From assembly GCF_002159185.1 (NCBI RefSeq), contig NZ_NFHD01000019.1, positions 1 through 61,148 on the forward strand: a stretch of 61,148 bases of DNA, in the 5' to 3' direction. The notes under the pieces were generated by a model that was not told the origin of the DNA, searched no databases, and saw only the letters and a program-made list of their open reading frames with translations. Position 1 is the stretch's first letter. Each line of letters begins with the position of its first letter. A program made the position numbers and the translations under genes. This DNA is from Gemmiger sp. An87. GTDB lineage: Bacteria > Bacillota > Clostridia > Oscillospirales > Ruminococcaceae. Shown one piece after another: positions 33,468 to 41,511 of the stretch.

Positions 33468-33484
33468 TCTCCGAAATAAGTTTT
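33454..33484. promoter_or_regulatory. ROK operator A
   Basis: Perfect 12-base arms (AAAACTTATTTC / GAAATAAGTTTT) around a 7-base spacer cover the -35. The core TTATTTC-N7-GAAATAA resembles the NagC/Mlc operator class. Confidence 0.7.
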
Positions 33485-33872
33485 TTTGAGATGTAGGCGG
33501 ATTTTCTCTGTTTCGCTGTTTTCTCACACCAGGAATTGTGTATTCTAAACAATATTTTCTTTTTTGTTTTTCAAGAGCGATTTTCGTCTCTTCCTCGGCC
33601 GAATGTTTTCTTTCGTCGAACAATCCGGCTGCTGTTGTTCAATTCCTGCTCTACTGTGGCGGCCGCTCTTTCAAAGGCGTGAAAGGCTCTCTATCGATCT
33701 TTCCTGAGAGTTTAACCAAGGATATCTTCTTCTCTTTGGTCAGTATGGCCCTTGAAATCGGCAAGAGCACAGGCGTAGACTATAGATGTACCATACCCGT
33801 TATGAAAGGCGGTGCAAATTCGCTAATGAACACTCTGGATTTTTTCTCCGCTTAGAAAGGTTTGGTTATCCA
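33485..33872. other. Gap without a supported gene
   Basis: An A+T-rich stretch of ~390 bases upstream of the ROK operators. A 105-codon open frame at 33538-33855 lacks a ribosome site, and its composition (Ser/Phe/Cys-rich start) looks random. I see no RNA or repeat here. Confidence 0.4.
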
Positions 33873-34139
33873 ATGGAAGATTGGCGAATTACAAATCAAC
33901 ACCAATATCTGGATGGGGCCACGCTTGTATGGGACCACTATTCCACGGATGATGCATGGGATCATGACCACTGCGAACTTTGTTGGGCCAAATTCCCGGA
34001 GGATGAAAGCGCCGGATACCGAACCCGGGATTCCCGTCACTGGATCTGCAAGCGGTGCTTCGAGGATTTTAAAGAGGACTTTTCCTGGACAGTTGCGGAA
34101 AACGGCCAGCCTGCAAAGAACAATCACCTGGAAAATTAA
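33873..34139 (+). CDS. Small conserved protein with paired cysteines (zinc-ribbon-like), function unknown
   Basis: This 88-aa acidic protein starts MEDWRITNQ and contains WDHDHCELCWAKF and WICKRCFEDFK, two CxxC pairs about 28 residues apart that could hold zinc. Aromatic and acidic residues are abundant. I recall similar orphan small proteins beginning 'EDWRITNQ' in Firmicutes genomes, without a known function. The start at 33873 is weakly supported (GAAAGG about 13 bases upstream). The frame is open back to 33786 but without a better start. It stands alone between the ROK operon and the flavodoxin lipoprotein. Confidence 0.75.
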   Translation: MEDWRITNQHQYLDGATLVWDHYSTDDAWDHDHCELCWAKFPEDESAGYRTRDSRHWICKRCFEDFKEDFSWTVAENGQPAKNNHLEN

Positions 34140-34552
34140 CCGGATGATTCGTATCTGTTATTCAGCCTGTTCACCTGCTTAAAGCACTATATCCTGTTCG
34201 TTCTGGAAGCGGAGGGATCTATGTATTCCGCCGCCAGTCTGATCAGCCCGGGCACTCCACCATCCCCGTTGCAGCGGAGGCTCCGGCGAATCCTGATTCC
34301 GGTGGGGCTCGTTCTTCTTCCGCAGGCAAGCTTATTCTGGAGAGAAGTCATCACAACAGACCCCATATCCGCCAAAGAAACTGCAGCAAGAGCTGCTTTC
34401 CCCGTTCAATTGAATTCGATTTTATGGATCATCTGACCGAAAGGACTTTTATGCCCCGTTGAAAGCAAAAAAGCACCGAAACCGCCGATTATAAGCCGTT
34501 CCGGTGCTTTTTTCTTTTTCATCTATTTTTTCGTTTCAATCAAGCACGGGTT
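34140..34552. other. Gap without a supported gene, ending in a terminator
   Basis: About 330 bases show nothing convincing. A 71-codon plus-strand frame at 34221-34436 has no ribosome site or recognisable motif. The terminator of the flavodoxin gene is at the right end. Confidence 0.4.
34467..34513. terminator. Terminator of the flavodoxin lipoprotein gene
   Basis: AAAAAAGCACCG/CGGTGCTTTTTT stem with an inner CGGTTT-rich loop lies ~40 bases beyond the minus-strand stop. The flanks allow function in both directions. Confidence 0.85.
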
Positions 34553-35254
34553 TTACCCCGCAGTCGGTTCTTCCGCACTTACAGAGAGCATTGGAAGGTC
34601 CAGACCTTCCACCCAGGAAGCCACCTCTTCTTCCGATGCCCCGGCGCTGAACCGCTGTCCCTCCAGCCACGTGGCATTTTCTGCGAAAGCCTGCAGGTCA
34701 TCAGCACTGGAACCGATCCCACTGGAACCGGACGTGCAGAACGGAACAATTGTGGCATCCCCAAAATCATAGCTTTCCAGAAAGGTATACAGGATTTTTG
34801 GCGCTCCGCCCCACCAGATTGGGTAGCCCAGGAACACCACGTCATATTCCTCCGGGTTTTCCAGCGTTCCCGCAATTGCAGGTCGGGCGTCGGGGTCCTG
34901 CTGTTCCTGATTGGCCCGGCAGGACTCGTTGTTATAATCAAGATCCTCGCTGGTGTACGGCTCCTCGGCTACAATCTCATAAAGCTCTGCATTCAACACT
35001 GTCTGAAGATGCCGGGCAACGTTTTCTGTATTGCCGGTAGCGGAAAAATATGCCACCAGAATATTTGCGCCCGATTCAGCGGTATCTGCATCCTCCACCG
35101 GCTCAGAGGCTTCCGACGATGCAGACGGAATCGAAACGTAGGCCTCGCTTTCCTGCACAGACTGCGTCTGTTCCGACGTGCTCTGTACTCCCGTTCCTCC
35201 ACAGGCTGTCAACATACAGGTCAATGCAACCAACACAGCAAAAATTCGTTTCAT
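34553..35254 (-). CDS. Flavodoxin-domain lipoprotein
   Basis: This 233-aa protein starts with a lipoprotein signal (MKRIFAVLVALTCMLTAC, lipobox LTAC). A Ser/Glu-rich linker to ~65 and a flavodoxin domain follow: VAYFSATGNTENVA is the FMN phosphate loop, then FLGYPIWWGGAPKILYTFL and FCTSGSSGIG. It should be anchored outside the membrane, carrying FMN-dependent electrons or acting as a quinone-type reductase. The cytoplasmic flavodoxin at 36465 is a clear relative. GAGGAGG supports the start. It is monocistronic, with a terminator after it and the LysR gene upstream. Confidence 0.92.
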   Translation of the reverse strand: MKRIFAVLVALTCMLTACGGTGVQSTSEQTQSVQESEAYVSIPSASSEASEPVEDADTAESGANILVAYFSATGNTENVARHLQTVLNAELYEIVAEEPYTSEDLDYNNESCRANQEQQDPDARPAIAGTLENPEEYDVVFLGYPIWWGGAPKILYTFLESYDFGDATIVPFCTSGSSGIGSSADDLQAFAENATWLEGQRFSAGASEEEVASWVEGLDLPMLSVSAEEPTAG

Positions 35255-35370
35255 CTTGTGATACCTCCTCGTTCTTGTGCGCGACCGCCAGACCTTGCAT
35301 TCAAGCCCCTGCTGTTACCGAACGCTGGAATGAGACTTTTTGCCCGGCTCTTGCTGCACAGTCAAAAAAA

Positions 35371-35404
35371 TGTGGGTGCCCTTCTTCGGACACCCACATT
35401 GTAA
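35371..35404. terminator. Hairpin between LysR and flavodoxin lipoprotein genes
   Basis: TGTGGGTG/CACCCACA-type inverted repeat (TGTGGGTGCCC...CACCCACATT) lies ~55 bases past the end of the minus-strand LysR gene. On minus it leads into TTTTTTTGACTG, so it can act as the LysR terminator. Confidence 0.7.
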
Positions 35405-35456
35405 AACGATTTATCTCTCATGTCTAATGCTTATTTTGTTTGCTCAAAAATGCTCA

Positions 35457-36320
35457 TCAGACATTTTTAATATGTTCATGAAATGCCTCTGTCGCCGGTG
35501 TCAGAACCTGATCTTTTTTCCAGACCAGCACGGTTCCCGTTTCCATTTTCGGGGAAAGCGGACGGAAGCACAGCCCCTCAAAATCCAGATTCAGGTCAAA
35601 CCCGAGCGCCACACCAACGCCGCAGCGCACCATATTGGCTGCATTCAGGATCAGATTGAAGGTGGCTGCAATCTGCAAACGATCCCAGCTTTCGCCAAAC
35701 CAACTGGCCAATTCCCTTTGAACCGTTTCCCGTCCGCTGAGCAGCAGCGGAATATTTTCCAGATCGCCGGGCGTGATCACCTCCCGCTGGGCCAAAGGCG
35801 TATCTGTCCGCATCAATACACCCCAGCGATCCTTCTCTTTCATCCGGCAAAAGGCATACCGGCCCACATCCACCGGCTCGGTCAACAGCCCCATATCCAG
35901 CAATCCCATATCCAGCCGTTCCTTCACATCGTCCGCGCTGGCACTGAAAATCCGAAACGTCACCTTTGGGTAACGCTCCCGAAAACTGACAATCGCCTGC
36001 GACAAAAAAGACATACTCTGTGTCTCACCTGCACCAATGGCGATTTCTCCCATCAGTTCCGTTTCTCCGGTGATAAACTCCCGGGTGGTTTTGTCCGCCA
36101 GATCCACCAGCTCCTGTGCTCTGCGACGCAGCCGCATTCCTTCATCTGTTAACACAATGTGGTAGCGGCTGCGCTGAAACAGCTTTACGCCCAGCTCTTC
36201 TTCCAGCTGCATCAGCTGCCGGGAGAGAGTAGGCTGCGTCAGGTGGAGCAGCGCCGCCGCCTTTGTGATGTTCTCCTCTCGGGCTACCGCCAGAAAATAA
36301 CGCAGGACTCTCAGTTCCAT
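35457..36320 (-). CDS. LysR-family transcriptional regulator
   Basis: This 287-aa protein has an N-terminal winged HTH (MELRVLRYFLAVAREENITKAAALLHLTQPTLSRQLMQLEEELGVKLFQR), a linker helix and a periplasmic-binding-type effector domain (GEIAIGAGETQSM onward). GGAGGG supports the start. It is divergent from the flavodoxin-aldo/keto reductase pair with a 144-base gap, the usual arrangement for a LysR regulator and its target. The inducer is unknown and may be an aldehyde or redox-active compound. Confidence 0.93.
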   Translation of the reverse strand: MELRVLRYFLAVAREENITKAAALLHLTQPTLSRQLMQLEEELGVKLFQRSRYHIVLTDEGMRLRRRAQELVDLADKTTREFITGETELMGEIAIGAGETQSMSFLSQAIVSFRERYPKVTFRIFSASADDVKERLDMGLLDMGLLTEPVDVGRYAFCRMKEKDRWGVLMRTDTPLAQREVITPGDLENIPLLLSGRETVQRELASWFGESWDRLQIAATFNLILNAANMVRCGVGVALGFDLNLDFEGLCFRPLSPKMETGTVLVWKKDQVLTPATEAFHEHIKNV

Positions 36321-36403
36321 TGTTTTCCCTCCTTTTCTTTATCTTATCACGGGCATATTCATGTCGCAACGAAAAATGCTCGCAGAGAATAACTACAGAT
36401 AGA

Positions 36404-36422
36404 AAATGAGTATTTTACATTT
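36404..36422. promoter_or_regulatory. Candidate LysR-type operator
   Basis: AAATG-N9-CATTT is an inverted repeat of the T-N11-A class in the divergent LysR/flavodoxin gap. The evidence is limited to symmetry and position. Confidence 0.35.
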
Positions 36423-36464
36423 CTCAGCATCCGTTTTACAATGAGGGCAAAGGAGGTTGTATCC

Positions 36465-36944
36465 ATGAACGCATTGATTGCTTATTTTTCTGCCACCGGC
36501 ACCACCGCAGCGGCAGCAAAGGCTCTGGCTCAGGCTACCGGAGCCGCTCTTTATGAAATCAAGCCTGCCATTCCCTATACCAGCGCAGATCTGGACTGGC
36601 GGGACAAAACTTCCCGCAGCAGTGTGGAGATGCGCGATAAGCATTCCCGCCCTGCTCTGGCAGACACTGACGCACCAGTCGCCGATTACGATGTGATTTT
36701 TCTGGGCTTCCCGGTCTGGTGGTATGTTGCCCCCACCATTCTCAACACCTTTCTGGAAGCCTACGATTTCACCGGCAAAACCATCGTCTTGTTCGCCACA
36801 TCCGGCGGCAGCGGCCTAGGCAAGTCTGCCGTGGAGTTGCGGCCGAGCGCACCCGGAGCCAGAATTGTGGAAGGTCGGATGCTGAACGGCCGACTGAGCG
36901 AGTCCGAACTGAAAACCTGGGCAGAGGGGTGGGACCGGCAATGA
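36465..36944 (+). CDS. Flavodoxin family protein
   Basis: This 159-aa cytoplasmic flavodoxin has an FMN loop IAYFSATGTTAAAA (residues 4-17), then FLGFPVWWYVAPTILNTFLEAYDF and FATSGGSGLG. It is closely similar in plan to the lipoprotein at 34553. AAAGGAGG supports the ATG at 36465. Its stop overlaps the start of the aldo/keto reductase gene by four bases (ATGA), so both are made together. I infer a redox pair handling aldehydes or quinones under LysR control. Confidence 0.92.
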   Translation: MNALIAYFSATGTTAAAAKALAQATGAALYEIKPAIPYTSADLDWRDKTSRSSVEMRDKHSRPALADTDAPVADYDVIFLGFPVWWYVAPTILNTFLEAYDFTGKTIVLFATSGGSGLGKSAVELRPSAPGARIVEGRMLNGRLSESELKTWAEGWDRQ

Positions 36945-37990
36945 AATATGCCAGACTGGGCAATTCCGACCTGACGGTTTCCCGCATCTGTATGGGCTGC
37001 ATGGGATTTGGGGATGCCCAAAACGGCCAGCATTCCTGGACCATCGACGAATCCCATTCCCGGGAAATTATTCGCCGCGGACTGGAGCTTGGCGTTAATT
37101 TTTTTGATACCGCCATTGCCTACCAAAGCGGCACCAGCGAGCAATACCTGGGCCGGGCATTGCGGGATTTCGCCCGGCGGGACGAAGTAGTGGTGGCCAC
37201 CAAATTTCTGCCCCGCACCAACGAGGAAATTGAAGCGGGAATCAGCGGACAGGATCATGTCCGGCGAATGCTGGACCAAAGCCTGAAAAACCTGGGAATG
37301 GACTATGTGGATCTTTGCATCTACCACATGTGGGATTATCAAACTCCGCTTTCCGACATCTTGGAGGGGCTGAACAATGCAGTAAAGGCGGGCAAGGCCC
37401 GGTACATCGGCATCTCCAACTGCTTTGCCTGGCAGCTGGCCAAAGCAAATGCTTTCGCTGAGCGGGAAGGGTTCACCAAATTTGTTTCCGTGCAGGGCCA
37501 TTACAACCTGATCTTCCGGGAAGAAGAACGGGAGATGGCTCCCTACTGCCGGGAAGAAAACATCGCCATGACGCCTTACAGCCCTTTGGCGGGCGGACGA
37601 TTGTCCAAGCACCCCGGCGAAAGCTCCCGGCGTTTTTGTGAGGACAGCTATGCCCGCCTGAAATACGATGCTTCCCGGGATCAGGACGCTCCCATCCTGG
37701 CTCGCGTGGCAGAGCTGGCCGACCGCCGGGGCGTTTCCATGACGGAAATCTCTCTGGCCTGGCTGCTGACTCGCGTCACTGCCCCTGTGGTGGGGGCCAC
37801 CAAAATCAGTCATATCGAGGGCGCAGCCAAGGCGGTGGACCTTACCCTGACGGCGGAAGAGTGCACCTATCTGGAGGAGCTTTACACACCGCATCCTCTG
37901 GTTGGAGTTATGGCACAGAACACAGCGGCAGCGGCGAAGGAAAAACACGTCTGGTCTACCGGAAACCAGGAGATCGGCGGGACACGGTAA
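36941..37990 (+). CDS. Aldo/keto reductase
   Basis: This 349-aa TIM-barrel NAD(P)H-dependent oxidoreductase has MKYARLGNSDLTVSRICMGCMGFG at its start. The catalytic tetrad segments are present: D in FFDTAIAYQSG with Tyr, K in VVVATKF, and H in CIYHMWD. The C-terminal cofactor motif is VVGATKISHIEGA. It resembles the YajO/general-stress-39-type group. The much longer open frame from 36719 is spurious, since the ATG at 36941 is coupled to the flavodoxin stop. A hairpin terminator lies ~115 bases after the stop. Confidence 0.93.
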   Translation: MKYARLGNSDLTVSRICMGCMGFGDAQNGQHSWTIDESHSREIIRRGLELGVNFFDTAIAYQSGTSEQYLGRALRDFARRDEVVVATKFLPRTNEEIEAGISGQDHVRRMLDQSLKNLGMDYVDLCIYHMWDYQTPLSDILEGLNNAVKAGKARYIGISNCFAWQLAKANAFAEREGFTKFVSVQGHYNLIFREEEREMAPYCREENIAMTPYSPLAGGRLSKHPGESSRRFCEDSYARLKYDASRDQDAPILARVAELADRRGVSMTEISLAWLLTRVTAPVVGATKISHIEGAAKAVDLTLTAEECTYLEELYTPHPLVGVMAQNTAAAAKEKHVWSTGNQEIGGTR

Positions 37991-38103
37991 CTGGAATGGG
38001 GTGTTTTCCTGTTAATCTACAGGTCCGGTGTAACTACTTAACTGGACACGCTGAATTGAAGAACACCTTCCGCCCGTTCTTGCATGCAAATTATCCAGTA
38101 ATA

Positions 38104-38145
38104 CACAACAAGCAACGCCATTCGCATCTGGCGTTGCTTGTTGTT
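38104..38145 (+). terminator. Terminator after the aldo/keto reductase gene
   Basis: A 15- to 16-base-pair stem (arm CAACAAGCAACGCCA) with an 8-base loop is followed by TTGTTTTCTT. Confidence 0.85.
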
Positions 38146-38171
38146 TTCTTCGGATAGAATCCACACACAAG

Positions 38172-38205
38172 AAAAAGACCTGTGATCCTAAGATCACAGG
38201 TCTTT
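38172..38205 (-). terminator. Terminator of tRNA-Ala
   Basis: A 14-base-pair perfect stem (AAAGACCTGTGATC) with loop TTAG on the minus strand is followed by TTTTTC, immediately after the CCA end. Confidence 0.92.
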
Positions 38206-38206
38206 C

Positions 38207-38282
<76 letters not shown>

Positions 38283-38315
38283 ACATTATGTGCGCCGTCT
38301 CTCGACTGCTTGATT

Positions 38316-38344
38316 ATTATATCAGCTGCATTTTGAAATGTCAA
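38316..38344 (-). promoter_or_regulatory. Promoter of tRNA-Ala
   Basis: On the minus strand: perfect TTGACA (38339-38344), 17-base spacer, perfect TATAAT (38316-38321), about 33 bases before the tRNA. Confidence 0.92.
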
Positions 38345-38396
38345 CAGATAAGCGAAAATTTTTTTCATATGTTTTTTCAGAGATTTTTCCGACACA

Positions 38397-39248
38397 TTAA
38401 CAGGGATATTCCAGCTCGAAGGAGGCCCGGTCGGCTTCCAGTTCCCACAGAATAAATCCATCTTTCCGCAGCTGGTATCGAACGCGGCAGCAAAGATTTT
38501 CGCGGATCGTACGCGTCATTCCCCCGCAGACCGGCGCGTTCAGCGGCTGGCCTGCCTGGCCCAGCCGTTCCGCTATAAGGACAAGGCATCCCTGACGAAT
38601 CTCCACTCGGCCAGCCCGGACACTGACCAGCCTCGCCCCCAGATAGCTTGCAAAACGGTATTCCCTGCCCCGAACTTGCAGCAATGCAATTACCCCGGAA
38701 AATGCAATCGGTCCTACTGGCACCCGGGCGGCAGCCAGCATCAACGAGCCTTCCGGAAAAAAGCACTGACTCCATGCGTAGTCCCTGGGAAAAGAGCGGC
38801 CCTTATCACCTTCGATATAGCCTTCCGCATTCTCAAACCGGACGCACTTTCCGTTTACAAGCAGTATCCCATCCACCCGATGTTTCATACTGGCAATCCG
38901 GTGACTGCACTCCATGAATGGCATCAGCTCAAAAGGTCCCATAATCGGTATGTGCAATGGATTCAACGGTCCAAACCGGAGTACCCCCTGAATGTTCCAA
39001 CGGGCATTTCTGACCGAAAGCGCAACACCATGCGGGCAGAACAGATTTTCTCCCAGAATCGCTCTGGGGCTGGCCCAGTTCACAGCAGCCCGGACTGCTG
39101 GTATTGGAACAACTCCGCTCTGTTCTCCCCACAGAATCTGTAGAGATGCGGCACTTTCTTCTGCTGACCCGTGCACTGCTGGAATCAGCGCAAGGCTGCA
39201 CTCACTTGACTGCACTTTAAAATACCACCCGCAAAATGACGGCTCCAT
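38397..39248 (-). CDS. Tocopherol-cyclase-like family protein
   Basis: This 283-aa protein contains GPLNPLHIPIMGPFELMPFMECSHRIASMKH and GYIEGDKGRSFPRDYAWSQC. These match the conserved N-terminal half of plant/cyanobacterial tocopherol cyclase relatives found in anaerobic Firmicutes. Those bacteria make no tocopherol, so the reaction is unknown. A lipocalin-like beta-barrel for a hydrophobic or polyprenyl ligand is plausible. No signal peptide is seen. AAGGAG fits the ATG at 39248 better than the one at 39254. It is divergent from the PARG-like gene and followed by the tRNA-Ala locus. Confidence 0.8.
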   Translation of the reverse strand: MEPSFCGWYFKVQSSECSLALIPAVHGSAEESAASLQILWGEQSGVVPIPAVRAAVNWASPRAILGENLFCPHGVALSVRNARWNIQGVLRFGPLNPLHIPIMGPFELMPFMECSHRIASMKHRVDGILLVNGKCVRFENAEGYIEGDKGRSFPRDYAWSQCFFPEGSLMLAAARVPVGPIAFSGVIALLQVRGREYRFASYLGARLVSVRAGRVEIRQGCLVLIAERLGQAGQPLNAPVCGGMTRTIRENLCCRVRYQLRKDGFILWELEADRASFELEYPC

Positions 39249-39558
39249 CCTCATGCTCCTTTTCTTTCACCGATAACCATCGGATTCTTTGCGGAAACGC
39301 CGAGATGAATTTGAATTGTTTTATTCTTAGTATCTCCCAAATCCGTGCTATCATCAGCGCTGTCGGAAACATTTTTGAAAAAGTTTGCAATTATCCCTTT
39401 TATCGGACACACCTGACGCTATAATAGTAGTAAGTTACTGGTAAATCAAGTCTTCAAGATAACCCACTCAGAAACAGAACGCAAGCAGAACGATGTTTCG
39501 TTCTCATGCGCCATACTGAAATTTAAGCCAGAGCAATCGGACAAAAGGAGGAAAGAAT
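39249..39558. other. Divergent gap between tocopherol-cyclase-like and PARG-like genes
   Basis: A TATAAT at 39420-39425 without a clear -35 could start the PARG-like transcript. Its ~130-base leader holds a perfect 7-4-7 hairpin at 39487-39504 (AGAACGA/TCGTTCT). No other gene is seen. Confidence 0.5.
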
Positions 39559-40410
39559 ATGCCTTATGCAGACAAACGCCAGCTGAACGTTTCCGTTTTT
39601 GAAGATACACGCAACTGGTACTCGCAGGATGCGATGCTGAAGGATGCCATCTGCCATTCAAAACAGCACACCAAATTTTACGCTCCCGGTGCGGTTTCTC
39701 CTGCTCCGGAAATGCTTACTCGTTTCCCTGAAGACATGCATATTCTTGTATCGTCGGAACGGACGCTTCAGGCGGCCGGGAAATATGCCGGCCAGAAGGT
39801 TGCCGTACTGAACTTTGCATCGGCCACCAACCCGGGCGGCGGTGTTCTTCGCGGCAGCTCCGCCCAGGAAGAAGCACTGTGCCGGTGCAGCACTCTGTAC
39901 CCCTGCCTGCTGGGAAATGACCTCTGGCAAAGCTACTACCAGATGCACCGGGCGCAGCACGATGTGACCTACACGGATGCATGCATCTACACACCGGATG
40001 TACTGGTAATCAAAACCGATACAAATTCCCCCGAACGACTGTCCAAGGATAAAATCTATCCTGTGGACGTGATCACCTGTGCGGCGCCCAATCTGCGCCC
40101 GCAGCCCAACAACTACATGAACCCCGGGCATGGCGTACCGGTCCGGCTGACCCGCGAGCAGATTCGTACACTGCACTTACAGCGCGCTCGCAAAATTCTG
40201 TCGGTGGCTGCTATCCATGGCGCCGAGGTACTGATTCTGGGCGCTTTTGGCTGTGGTGCATTCTGCAATCCACCCGAAGTGGTCGCGGGCGCCTTCCGTG
40301 ACATCCTGCCCGACTTTGCACACGCCTTCCGAACGGTGGAATTTGCAGTTTATTGCACACCCCGGGATGATTCCAACTACCGCACCTTCCAGCAGATTCT
40401 GACAAGATAA
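39559..40410 (+). CDS. PARG-type macrodomain protein (TIGR02452-like), putative poly(ADP-ribose) glycohydrolase
   Basis: This 283-aa protein has the bacterial PARG signature: NPGGG at 91-95 followed by the catalytic loop QEE at 103-105 (SAQEEALCR). Later it has DVITCAAPNLR and LGAFGCGAFCNPPEVVA, which shape the ADP-ribose pocket. It should remove ADP-ribose from proteins or from free polymers. No PARP or ADP-ribosyltransferase is visible nearby. The ribosome site AAAGGAGG is strong. It is monocistronic. The N-terminal ~60 aa (ending KFYAPG) are the usual family helical lead. Confidence 0.92.
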   Translation: MPYADKRQLNVSVFEDTRNWYSQDAMLKDAICHSKQHTKFYAPGAVSPAPEMLTRFPEDMHILVSSERTLQAAGKYAGQKVAVLNFASATNPGGGVLRGSSAQEEALCRCSTLYPCLLGNDLWQSYYQMHRAQHDVTYTDACIYTPDVLVIKTDTNSPERLSKDKIYPVDVITCAAPNLRPQPNNYMNPGHGVPVRLTREQIRTLHLQRARKILSVAAIHGAEVLILGAFGCGAFCNPPEVVAGAFRDILPDFAHAFRTVEFAVYCTPRDDSNYRTFQQILTR

Positions 40411-40477
40411 TCCTTTCCTCAGTTTAACAGGCCATCTCTTACAGGTGGCTTTTCCATAGTTTCTCTTCAGCCAATCG

Positions 40478-40519
40478 AAAAAGGGAGCAGCCCACACAAG
40501 CGGACGGCTCCCCTTTTTT
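40478..40519. terminator. Bidirectional terminator between PARG-like gene and MATE remnant
   Basis: AAAAGGGAGC/GCTCCCCTTTTT stem with A and T flanks lies between two convergent genes. Confidence 0.85.
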
Positions 40520-40526
40520 CTCTCTT

Positions 40527-41483
40527 TTATGCTTTGGGGCGATCCTCCCGGAGCTGCTCCAGCACGCTCCATCCGATGGGTAAAGTGAGGGCAAAGCTCA
40601 GAATATCTGCTGCCATCTGAGCAAATTGCACCCCGGCCAGCCCAAACAACCCGGGCAACAGCAGGATCATGGGCACAAACATGATCCCCTGCCGGGCCGA
40701 TGCCACCACGCTGGCCTTTGCGGCCATTCCAATGGTCTGCAGCAGCATGCTGCACAGGATAATCCAGACACTGAGCACCAGCACAAGGCACTGCGCCCGA
40801 AGTGCCAGCGCACCGATGCGGGCCACCTGTTCATCATTTCGGAACAGCAGCATCAGCGGGTGTGCAAACAGAATACCCAGCACCGAAAAAACAGCCAGCG
40901 TTCCACTGCCCAGCTTCAGGCAGAAGAAAAGCGCCTCCCGCACCCGTTTGTAGCAGTCTGCACCATAATTCGTCCCGCAAATCGGCTGAAAGCCCTGCCC
41001 GAAACCGATCAGCGCCGAGTTGGCAAAGGCGGTAATTCGCCCCACCACGCCCATGGCGGCAATGGCCTGATCCGCCATAGTTCCGCCATAGTAACCGGCA
41101 GCCAGATTCAAAAGAACCGTCGCCAGACTGCCCAGCCCCTGCCGGAACATGGAAGGGATTCCTCCCTTCAAAATCCCTTCCAGATAACGGCGCTTTAAGC
41201 TCATCTGGTGCCAGTGTACCTGAACCACTGCCCGTTTCCGGTGCAGCCTCCACAGCAATACAAAGCTCATGATCTGGCTGATTACCGTGGCGAGCGCCGC
41301 CCCTTCCACACCCATGGAGAGGCCAAAGATGAGAAGCGGGTCCAGCAGCACATTGGCCACCGCACCTGTCACGATACCGATCATGGCCACCGAGGCGTTC
41401 CCCTGAAACCGCAGATGGTTATTGAGCACAAACGAGCACATGATGAACGGTGTGCCCACGAAAATGACACGCAGATATCGCAC
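40527..41483 (-). pseudogene. 5'-truncated MATE-family multidrug transporter
   Basis: The 318-aa frame encodes about eight or nine of the twelve membrane segments of a MATE efflux pump, starting in what should be the fourth helix (VRYLRVIFVGTPFIMCSFVLNNHLRFQG). The internal repeat boundary near KRRYLEGILKGGIPSMFRQGLGSLA and the C-terminal half are intact. About 130 N-terminal residues are missing. A stop (TAA) lies in frame three codons upstream of the GTG, and the FGGY kinase gene ends only 28 bases away. No ribosome site is present. It was most likely disrupted by the rearrangement that brought in the adjacent catabolic region. Confidence 0.82.
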
Positions 41484-41511
41484 CGTATATTACCATAGAA
41501 AGAGCGCTTCA

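Noticed and set aside
33538-33855. 105-codon frame upstream of the small CxxC protein
   Set aside because: No ribosome site, random-looking sequence, partly overlapping another frame.
34221-34436. 71-codon plus-strand frame
   Set aside because: No ribosome site and no motif; lies in a low-information gap.
39487-39504. LexA/SOS box before the PARG-like gene
   Set aside because: The palindrome AGAACGA/TCGTTCT has the wrong spacing for the Firmicutes GAAC-N4-GTTC box. Kept only as a hairpin.
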